Source: Streptomyces sp. (GTDB lineage Bacteria > Actinomycetota > Actinomycetes > Streptomycetales > Streptomycetaceae). Taken from it: 10,173 nt of DNA. Every line of letters starts with the position of its first letter. Positions within the stretch are counted from its first letter, which is position 1. The DNA is taken from NCBI GenBank assembly GCA_003519485.1, contig DOWQ01000750.1, positions 1 to 10,173 of the forward strand, read 5' to 3'. A model generated the notes under the pieces. That model saw only the letters and a program-made list of their open reading frames with translations, was not told the DNA's origin and did not search any database. Shown here in pieces: positions 4,826-10,173 of this stretch. A program made the position numbers and the translations under genes.

Positions 4826-6237
4826 TGGTCGCTGAGCCCGCCGCCCGGATCCTGGTCGCGTCCAACCGCGGCCCCGTCTCGTACAGCCGGGCCGAGGGAG
4901 GCACCCTCACCGCCAAGCGTGGCGGGGGCGGGCTGGTCTCCGGACTGTCCGCCGTCGGCGGCGACGCGGTGTGGGTCTGCGCCGCCCTGGGCGACGCCGA
5001 CCGCGAGGCCGTGCAGCGTACGGGCGGCCGGCTCGACCCGGCCGACTCCGGCGGTCAGACCGTACGGATGCTGGACATCGCCCCGGACACCTTCGCCGCC
5101 GCGTACAACGGCGTCGCGAACTCGGTCCTGTGGTTCGTCCACCACCTGCTCTACCAGACGCCTGTCGAACCCGTGTTCGATGCCGCCTTCCGCCGCCAGT
5201 GGGCGGCCTACGAGCTCTACAACGCGGCCTTCGCCGACGCACTCGCCGAGGAGGCCGCCGAGGGTGCCGCCGTCCTCGTGCAGGACTACCACCTGTGCCT
5301 GGTCCCGGGAATGCTCCGCGAGCGCCGTCCCGACCTGCGGATCGGCCACTTCTCGCACACCCCCTGGGCGCCGCCGGACTACTTCCGGCTGCTCCCCGAC
5401 GACATCGCCCGGCAGCTGCTGCGCGGCATCCTCGGCGCCGACCGCGCGGCCTTCCTCACCCGGCGCTGGGCGGACGCCTTCACCGCCTGCTGCACCGGAC
5501 TGCTCGGCGAGCCGCCGGCCACCCGCATCGGCGTGCACGGCCTGGGCGCGGACGCAGGCTTCCTGCGCGAGCGCTCGCACCGGCCGGACGTCGAGGAGCG
5601 GCTCGCCGGCCTCCGCGAGCAGACGGGGGCGCGCCGCAAGGTCATCGTCCGCGTCGACCGCACCGAGCTGTCCAAGAACATCGTGCGCGGGCTGCACGCC
5701 TACCGTGAGCTGCTCACCGAGCGCCCGCAGTGGCGCGGCGAGGTCGTGCACGTGGCGTTCGCGTACCCGTCCCGGCAGGACCTCGCCGTCTACCGCGACT
5801 ACACCGCCGAGGTGGCCCGGGTCGCCGACGCGATCAACACGGAGTTCGGCACGGCGGGCTGGCAGCCGGTGGTGCTGCACGTCAAGGACGACTTCGCCCG
5901 CTCGCTGGCCGCGTACCGGCTGGCGGACGTGGCGCTGGTCAACCCGATCCGGGACGGCATGAACCTCGTCGCCAAGGAGATCCCCGTCGTGTCCGACGAC
6001 GGCTGCGCCCTGGTCCTCTCGCGCGAGGCGGGGGCGTACGAGGACCTCGGCGAGCACGCGATCGTGGTCAACCCGTACGACGTGACGGGCACGGCCGACG
6101 CCCTCCACGAGGCCCTGTCGATGGAGCCCGGGGACCGCGCGGAGCGCACCAAGCGACTGGCCGCCGCGGCGACGGCGCTACCGCCCCAGCAGTGGTTCCT
6201 GGACCAGCTCGACGCCCTGTCACCGCAGACGCGGTAG
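4825..6237 (+). CDS. otsA: Alpha,alpha-trehalose-phosphate synthase (GT20)
   Basis: This 470-residue GT-B enzyme makes trehalose 6-phosphate from NDP-glucose and glucose 6-phosphate. Visible GT20 elements are SNRGPV (13-18), the glycine loop RGGGGLVSGL (32-41), QDYHLCLVP (153-161), HFSHTPWAPPDYFRLLP (175-191), the donor-site VDRTELSKNI (277-286), YPSRQDL (314-320), NPIRDGMNLVAKE (373-385) and SREAGA (399-404). The donor loops differ from E. coli OtsA (VDRLDYSKGI, TPLRDGMNLVAKEY, SEFAGA-like). Streptomyces OtsA is reported to prefer GDP-glucose, and pseudoglycosyltransferases such as VldE belong to the same family, so the donor should not be assumed to be UDP-glucose. The T6P phosphatase gene otsB is nearby on the opposite strand. 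The start is the ATG at 4825, and the absence of a ribosome-binding site suggests a leaderless mRNA. An alternative product, glucosylglycerol phosphate, is possible but less likely given otsB. Confidence 0.93.
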   Translation: MVAEPAARILVASNRGPVSYSRAEGGTLTAKRGGGGLVSGLSAVGGDAVWVCAALGDADREAVQRTGGRLDPADSGGQTVRMLDIAPDTFAAAYNGVANSVLWFVHHLLYQTPVEPVFDAAFRRQWAAYELYNAAFADALAEEAAEGAAVLVQDYHLCLVPGMLRERRPDLRIGHFSHTPWAPPDYFRLLPDDIARQLLRGILGADRAAFLTRRWADAFTACCTGLLGEPPATRIGVHGLGADAGFLRERSHRPDVEERLAGLREQTGARRKVIVRVDRTELSKNIVRGLHAYRELLTERPQWRGEVVHVAFAYPSRQDLAVYRDYTAEVARVADAINTEFGTAGWQPVVLHVKDDFARSLAAYRLADVALVNPIRDGMNLVAKEIPVVSDDGCALVLSREAGAYEDLGEHAIVVNPYDVTGTADALHEALSMEPGDRAERTKRLAAAATALPPQQWFLDQLDALSPQTR

Positions 6238-6244
6238 CGCGGAA

Positions 6245-6269
6245 GCCCCGGCAGCCCGGCAGCCGGGGC
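6245..6269 (+). terminator. Terminator after otsA
   Basis: A perfect 8-bp stem, GCCCCGGC (6245-6252) with GCCGGGGC (6262-6269), encloses a 9-nt loop, starting 8 nt after the otsA stop. Confidence 0.75.
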
Positions 6270-6603
6270 AACACAGGCCCCAGAGACCGCTTCTGAGTTA
6301 CGGTCAGCGTCCCCGGCGCCGCGGGTCGGACCCTCCGGTCCGCGGCCCCGTCAGGCGGCGGCAAACGAGCGCACGGCTCGCGTGACGGCGCGCGGCCCGA
6401 AAAAGTATTCGCTGCACGCGTCTTGCCCTCTGCCGTATACCCAGCAGTAACCTTCCGTCACCCCTCGTACGGCACCGGTGCCTCACTCCGCGGCTCCGTC
6501 GGAACCCCCCCATTCCGCCGGCCGCTCCTCAGTCATCCCGCAATCCGGGAACGACGACCGCCCCCGTGCGCTGCCCCACTACCCGAAACTTTGTGAGGTC
6601 ACT
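6270..6603 (+). promoter_or_regulatory. Gene-free region and leader upstream of the lipase
   Basis: No credible gene lies here. It holds a 6-bp GC hairpin, CGGACC/GGTCCG (6327-6342), possibly a back-up terminator. It also holds a locally AT-richer stretch with a -10-like TATACC (6436-6441), preceded at 18 nt by a weak CTGCAC (6412-6417). A start near 6448 would give the lipase a leader of about 155 nt. The promoter call is tentative. Confidence 0.35.
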
Positions 6604-7287
6604 GTGAGAAAACACCTGACCGTGGCAGCTGTGGCCGGCCTTCTGCTGACCCTGCAGGCCATGACTCCGGCCGGCGCGGCCGGTACGTCGGCGGACAACT
6701 CCACGAGCGATCCGATCCTGTTCGTCCACGGCTACAACGGCAGCGGGTCGAACTGGAACACGATGGCGGACCGATTCAAAACCGACGGCTGGCCCGCCTC
6801 GCACCTCGATCAGTGGAACTACAACTCGAGCCAGTCCAACGCGGACACCGCCCGGCAGCTCGCCACCGAGGTCGACCGGCTGCTCGCCGCCACCGGAGCC
6901 GCGAAGGTCGACGTCGTCACCCACTCCATGGGCGGGCTCTCCTCCCGCTACTACGCCAAGAACCTCGGCGGCGACACAAAGATCGACGCCTGGGTGTCGC
7001 TCGGCGGACCCAACCACGGCACCGACACGGCCAACAGCTGCTTCGACACCTCGTGCTACGAGATGCGCATCGGCTCCGACTTCCTGGCCGCCCTCAACTC
7101 CGGTGACGAGTCACCGGGCAGCCCGCGGTACGCGACCTGGTGGTCGCCCTGCGACACGATCATCAACCCCGACAGCAGCGTCGCCGTCTCCGGCGCCACC
7201 AACTCGCGCACGGCCTGCCTGAGCCACAGCGGGCTGCTGACCGACGCCACCGTCTACAGCCAGGTCCGGGACAACGTCAACCGCTGA
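6604..7287 (+). CDS. Secreted triacylglycerol lipase/esterase, class 2 (LipA-like alpha/beta hydrolase)
   Basis: This 227-residue small exported lipase resembles Bacillus LipA and Streptomyces class-2 lipases. Residues 1-26 form a signal peptide: basic RKH, hydrophobic AAVAGLLLTL, and a likely cleavage after AGAA at the TPAGAAG segment. The mature part opens with DPILFVHGYNGSGSNW. The oxyanion-hole HG is at 42-43, the nucleophile Ser108 lies in VVTHSMGGL, and the probable acid is Asp184 (PCDTIINP) with probable base His208 (LSHSGLL). Four cysteines (146, 151, 183, 205) probably form two disulfides, which suits an extracellular enzyme. The GTG at 6604 is chosen over an upstream in-frame ATG at 6478 because GAGG lies 5 nt before it and the signal peptide begins there. 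It sits between otsA and the convergent otsB with no metabolic link to either. Confidence 0.92.
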   Translation: MRKHLTVAAVAGLLLTLQAMTPAGAAGTSADNSTSDPILFVHGYNGSGSNWNTMADRFKTDGWPASHLDQWNYNSSQSNADTARQLATEVDRLLAATGAAKVDVVTHSMGGLSSRYYAKNLGGDTKIDAWVSLGGPNHGTDTANSCFDTSCYEMRIGSDFLAALNSGDESPGSPRYATWWSPCDTIINPDSSVAVSGATNSRTACLSHSGLLTDATVYSQVRDNVNR

Positions 7288-7291
7288 TGAC

Positions 7292-7333
7292 CGCTCCGGG
7301 CCGGCCGCACCTCCCCGCGGCCGGCCCGGAGCG
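7292..7333. terminator. Bidirectional terminator between lipase and otsB
   Basis: A perfect 17-bp stem (7292-7308 with 7317-7333, core CCGGGCCGGCC) encloses an 8-nt loop. It starts 4 nt after the lipase stop and 23 nt beyond the otsB stop. Being symmetric and between convergent genes, it can end transcription from both sides. Confidence 0.92.
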
Positions 7334-7356
7334 ACAGCCCGCCCGCCGTCCGCCGG

Positions 7357-8223
7357 CTACCCGGCGGACGGCGGCAGCGCGTCGGCCAGGGCGGCCAGGA
7401 GGCCGGCCACCCCGGCCGGGCCGTCGACCACCACGTCCGCGCGCCGGGCCAACTCCTCCGCGCCCTCCCCGGACGCCGCCGCACTGCACACCAGCAGCCC
7501 CGCCACGCCCTCCGACCTGAGCTGCTCCACCGCGTCGTAGGCCGCCAGGTCCCCCAGATCGTCCCCGGCATACAGGACCACGCCCGCGCCCGTGTCCCGT
7601 ACGTGGCCGGTGAGGGCCAGCCCCTTGTCGACGCCCGGCGGGCGCAACTCCAGCACCATGCGGCCGGGCTCGACGAGCAGTCCGTGCCGCTCCGCCAACT
7701 CACGCAGCGGCTCGCGCAGCAGTTCGAAGACTGCCTGGGGGGCCGCCGCGCGCCGGGTGTGCACGGCCACAGAGCGCCCCTTGTCCTCCACCCAGGTGCC
7801 GTCACCGGCCCCGGTGCGTTCGAGCACCCCGGGCAACTCCTCGCGGACGGCCGCGACGCCGGGGTGCGGTGGGGGCGCGCTGACGGTCCCGTCCGCCGCC
7901 TCCCAGCGCTCGGCGCCGTAGTGCCCGAGCACGACGAGGTGGTCGAGGCCGGACACCCCGGCGAAGCCGCCGTGCCGTACAGCGGCTTCGGCCGGACGGC
8001 CGGTGATCACGGCGACCGAGCCGAGCGCCGGCGCGAGCCGCGCCAGCGCGGGCACCGCCCGGGGATGGGCGCGCGCTCTCTCCGGATCGGCCACGATCGG
8101 CGCGAGCGTGCCATCGAAGTCGAGGGCCACGACGGACTCTCCGGGCCGCTGCAGCAGAGCGGCGAGGCCCGCACGTCCGGCGGCGGTGACAGGAGTCGGC
8201 AGGGTGTTCGGATGACTGCCCAT
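7357..8223 (-). CDS. otsB: Trehalose-6-phosphate phosphatase
   Basis: This 288-residue HAD-superfamily phosphatase converts trehalose 6-phosphate to trehalose. HAD motif I is DFDGTLAPI, with nucleophile Asp35 and acid/base Asp37. Motif II is VITGR (72-76), the cap region carries VEDKGRSVAVH (145-155), the motif III lysine is in GVDKG (197-201), and motif IV is AGDDLGDLAAYDA (219-231). All are as expected for the OtsB family. The ATG at 8223 is not preceded by a ribosome-binding site but by a -10-like TAGGGT, so the mRNA may be leaderless, as for otsA. It completes the OtsA-OtsB pathway although the two genes are on opposite strands with a lipase gene between them. Confidence 0.96.
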   Translation of the reverse strand: MGSHPNTLPTPVTAAGRAGLAALLQRPGESVVALDFDGTLAPIVADPERARAHPRAVPALARLAPALGSVAVITGRPAEAAVRHGGFAGVSGLDHLVVLGHYGAERWEAADGTVSAPPPHPGVAAVREELPGVLERTGAGDGTWVEDKGRSVAVHTRRAAAPQAVFELLREPLRELAERHGLLVEPGRMVLELRPPGVDKGLALTGHVRDTGAGVVLYAGDDLGDLAAYDAVEQLRSEGVAGLLVCSAAASGEGAEELARRADVVVDGPAGVAGLLAALADALPPSAG

Positions 8224-8229
8224 ACAACG

Positions 8230-8235
8230 ACCCTA
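8230..8235 (-). promoter_or_regulatory. Candidate -10 box of a leaderless otsB mRNA
   Basis: TAGGGT on the minus strand ends exactly 6 nt before the otsB ATG at 8223, the same distance as TAGGCT before otsA. No convincing -35 is visible at 17-18 nt. Confidence 0.42.
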
Positions 8236-8609
8236 CCGGCGCCCCCGCCGAACGACCGGCACCCGAACAACCCCCGACCCGCCCGGAACCGGGCACCCGA
8301 ACCAGCCGCAGCCGAGACGAGAACGAAAGGTCAGGCAGGACCGGCACCTGTACCTGCACCAGCCGAAACGGGAACGGAGGAGGCCAGGGGTCCGGAACAA
8401 CCAGCGGGAACGACCCGCAGCGGGGCGGGAACGGGAGGGGGCGGGGCCGCAGGGAGGGGCCTGGAACAATTCCGTGTATGTGTGGCCGCAGCAAACCCGA
8501 ACAACACAGCCCCGGCTTCACCGGCCGTAAATATGCGGTGGAAGGCCCCTCCCGGAGGCTCCGGCCCCGGCACCCACCACACGGCCCACCCCGGCCCACG
8601 CAGGCCCCG

Positions 8610-8630
8610 TCCACCGTCCACCGTCCACCG
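8610..8630. repeat. Three tandem copies of a 7-bp unit
   Basis: TCCACCG occurs three times in perfect tandem at 8610, 8617 and 8624, ending 2 bp before the DUF3263 stop codon. It is probably replication slippage. Confidence 0.7.
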
Positions 8631-8632
8631 GA

Positions 8633-8905
8633 TCACCGACGCCCGCGGCGCGCCTCCCGGATCCGGCGGAGGCGGTTGACGGTGACCGGGTCGTGGGCCA
8701 GCGCGTGCGGGTCGTCGAGGAGGGCGTTGAGGAGCTGGTAGTAACGGGCCGGCGAGAGCCCGAGCTGCTCTCTGATGGCCCGTTCCTTGACGCCCGGGCC
8801 CGGCCAGGAGCGGCGTTCGAGGGCGAGGACGGCGCGGTCCCGGTCGGTCAGCCCCCGGCCGCCGTCCGCCGCAGCGCTCGCCTCGTCAGTCACATCATCC
8901 AACAT
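8633..8905 (-). CDS. DUF3263 family small protein
   Basis: This 90-residue protein contains the DUF3263 signature: LTDRDRAVLALERRSWPGPG, VKERAIREQLGLSPARYYQLLNALLD, then DPHALAHDPVTVNRLRRIREARRGRR. The family is nearly confined to actinobacteria. The central 'KERAIREQLGLSPARYYQLLNALL' part reads like a helix-turn-helix, and the C-terminus is strongly basic, so DNA binding is plausible but not established. The ATG at 8905 has no clear ribosome-binding site. A GTG start at residue 5 (8893), 7 nt after a -10-like TATGTT, is an alternative and would be leaderless. It lies between the sugar-binding protein gene and otsB on the same strand. Confidence 0.88.
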   Translation of the reverse strand: MLDDVTDEASAAADGGRGLTDRDRAVLALERRSWPGPGVKERAIREQLGLSPARYYQLLNALLDDPHALAHDPVTVNRLRRIREARRGRR

Positions 8906-9007
8906 AGCGGGGCCCGCGGCTGAACCCTCCCCGCCCCCGGAACGCCCCGGACCCCGCCCCCGGACCCGACGACGAACCCCAGCACCGGCCTCGGCACCGG
9001 CACCCGC

Positions 9008-10173
9008 TCACCCCGTCGCGCTGTCCAGGGCCATGGCGTCGCGCTGGATCCGGGAGAGCACGCTCCCCGGGTCACCGTCGGGCTGGACGACCGTGCCCAT
9101 CTCCTCCTTGACGGCCTTGCTGACGCCGGCCCAGGAGGTCTTGTTCGACGGGTAGAACGCGGCGTTCGGGAGCTGGTCGAGGAACTCCCACAGGTGCTTG
9201 TTGCCCTTGTCGGCGCGCATCGCCTCGGAGGCGGCCGTCGTGACCGGCAGCAGGTCGTACTGCTCGGCCAGCTTCAGCACGCTCTTCTCGCTGTACACGA
9301 AGTCGAGGAACTTGCCGACCTCGTCCCGGTGCCCGTTCTTCTTCTTAAAGGCCATCAGCCAGTCGGCGACGCCCATCGTCGCCGTCGCCTCGCCGTCCTT
9401 GCCGGGGAGCGGGGCCATCCCGTACTTCACGCCGTGCTTCTCGGCCTGCTGCATCAGCGTGGGGTGGCCGTTGAGCATGCCGACGTCGCCGCGGGCGAAG
9501 GCGTCGAAGGCGTCCTGCCGGTTGAGCGCGGCGGGGTCGGTGCCGGTGAGACCCTTGCCGACCAGCTCGTCGCGCAGCCACTCGAACGTCTGCGCGTTCT
9601 CGGGCGAGTCGATGATGTAGGTGTTGATCGCGTCGGTGTAGCCGCCGTCGCCGCTGAGCATCCACATCATGGTCTCGGCCTGCGTCTCCTCGGGGCCGAG
9701 GGGCAGCGCGTACGGCATCTTCACCCCGGACTCCTTGAGGGCGGAAGCGGCCTTCTGGAGGTCTTCCCAGCTCTTCGGGGGCTGCTCGATGCCCGCCTTC
9801 GCGAAGAGGGTCTTGTTGTAGAACAGCAGCCGGGTGCTGGCCGCGAACGGCAGCCCGTACTGCACCCGGTGGACCTCGCCCGCCTCCGCGAGGCCGGGCA
9901 GGAAGTCGGCCTGGGCCGGGATGGAGAGCAGCTGGTCGGCGCTGTAGAGCTTGTCGGCGGCGGCGTAGTCGGCGTACGCGCCTATCTGCGCGATGTCGGG
10001 CGCCTCGCCGCGCTCGACCATCTCGGCGACCTTCCGGTCGACCTCCGACCAGCTGTAGACGTTGACGTCGATGCTGATGCCGGGATGCTGCGACTCGAAT
10101 TCCCGGGCGAGCTCGCCCCAGTACTTCTGCGAGCTGTTGACCTCGCGGTCGCCGTAGTCCGCGGCGACGAGCT
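9008..10173 (-). CDS. Sugar ABC-transporter extracellular solute-binding protein, N-terminus outside window
   Basis: The last 387 residues of a family-1 solute-binding protein are visible. The frame is open to the right edge, where it begins LVAADYGDREVNSSQKYWGE, the first beta strand of the mature fold. Typical elements are FESQHPGISIDVNVYSWSEVD, the ligand-pocket strand PDIAQIGAYADYAA, YGLPFAASTRLLFYNKTLFAKAGI with PPKSWEDLQKA, GDVGMLNGHPTLM, and ADWLMAFKKK near the hinge. About 35-45 residues with the signal peptide or lipobox should lie beyond the edge. It captures a sugar outside the membrane for a permease pair not in this window. The family alone does not give the substrate. In S. coelicolor, as I recall it, the homolog is beside N-acetylglucosamine kinase and deacetylase genes, which would hint at amino sugars. 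Only about 100 bp separates it from DUF3263, and I see no good terminator. Confidence 0.93.
   Translation of the reverse strand, partial: LVAADYGDREVNSSQKYWGELAREFESQHPGISIDVNVYSWSEVDRKVAEMVERGEAPDIAQIGAYADYAAADKLYSADQLLSIPAQADFLPGLAEAGEVHRVQYGLPFAASTRLLFYNKTLFAKAGIEQPPKSWEDLQKAASALKESGVKMPYALPLGPEETQAETMMWMLSGDGGYTDAINTYIIDSPENAQTFEWLRDELVGKGLTGTDPAALNRQDAFDAFARGDVGMLNGHPTLMQQAEKHGVKYGMAPLPGKDGEATATMGVADWLMAFKKKNGHRDEVGKFLDFVYSEKSVLKLAEQYDLLPVTTAASEAMRADKGNKHLWEFLDQLPNAAFYPSNKTSWAGVSKAVKEEMGTVVQPDGDPGSVLSRIQRDAMALDSATG

Larger units (their letters stand above)
8224..8632. other. Gene-free stretch with a strand-asymmetric GAAC motif
   Basis: This stretch of about 400 bp lies between DUF3263 and otsB. 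It has an unusual composition for the window: GAAC occurs 11 times on the top strand between 8250 and 8502 while GTTC does not occur on that strand. Many copies sit in CGAACAAC, GGAACAA or CGGGAACG contexts. Open frames crossing it are Pro/Ala-rich, have poor G/C bias at the third codon position and match no family I know, so I call no gene. It should contain the otsB promoter and possibly the 3' end of the DUF3263 transcript. Confidence 0.5.

Noticed and set aside
4156..6108. A 650-codon open frame on the minus strand across gpgS and otsA
   Set aside because: It is antisense to two recognised enzymes, has no recognisable domain and shows the Arg/Gly/Val-rich composition typical of high-GC shadow frames.
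6478..6603. Extended lipase N-terminus from an ATG at 6478
   Set aside because: It would bury the signal peptide 42 residues inside the protein. GAGG and the GTG at 6604 fit better.
8212..8679. A Pro/Ala/Gly-rich frame beginning inside otsB on the plus strand
   Set aside because: It is low-complexity with many A-ending codons, overlaps two real genes, and has no ribosome-binding site or known domain.
8478..8741. A small frame beginning MCGR, reminiscent of SRAP (YedK/HMCES) proteins, which need Cys2
   Set aside because: Only the first four residues match. The rest lacks SRAP motifs and the frame runs into DUF3263 on the other strand.

Overview
The very high G+C content, strong G/C bias at third codon positions and the gene set (an unlinked groEL with HrcA/CIRCE operators, a GpgS/OtsA/OtsB cluster, a small DUF3263 protein, a Streptomyces-type secreted lipase) point to a Streptomyces or close relative. 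As I remember the S. coelicolor chromosome, the order matches the block around SCO4286 to SCO4296. That is memory, not a search.

Left part (1-3630, all minus strand). From right to left there is a SAM-I riboswitch (3478-3630), a 'threonine synthase' paralog (2157-3458), and a ubiquitin-like sulfur-carrier protein ending in Gly-Gly (1885-2160) that starts in an ATGA overlap with it. A strong terminator follows (1806-1840). Next come a cold-shock protein gene with a long structured leader (1229-1432), its terminator (1171-1202), an 11-bp tandem repeat (1073-1160), two tandem CIRCE operators (956-982 and 992-1018), and a groEL2-type chaperonin gene cut by the window edge (1-803).

Middle (3631-7287, plus strand). 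Divergent from the riboswitch operon are gpgS (glucosyl-3-phosphoglycerate synthase, 3808-4776) and otsA (trehalose-6-phosphate synthase, 4825-6237), which appears to have its own leaderless promoter. After a terminator there is an unrelated secreted class-2 lipase (6604-7287). A 17-bp-stem terminator separates it from the convergent otsB.

Right part (7334-10173, minus strand). otsB (trehalose-6-phosphatase, 7357-8223), also apparently leaderless, is followed upstream by a roughly 400-bp gene-free stretch with a strand-asymmetric GAAC motif, a small DUF3263 protein (8633-8905), and a sugar ABC-transporter solute-binding protein cut by the right edge (9008-10173).

How the genes work together: GpgS, OtsA and OtsB make glucosylglycerate-type and trehalose compatible solutes. 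The groEL and csp genes belong to the heat- and cold-stress responses. The most interesting unit is SAM riboswitch - ThrC-like PLP enzyme - CysO/MoaD-like carrier. A SAM riboswitch on a 'threonine synthase' coupled to a sulfur carrier suggests that the enzyme makes homocysteine (from O-phosphohomoserine plus sulfide or carrier thiocarboxylate) rather than threonine, that is, a methionine-biosynthesis operon under a misleading name.
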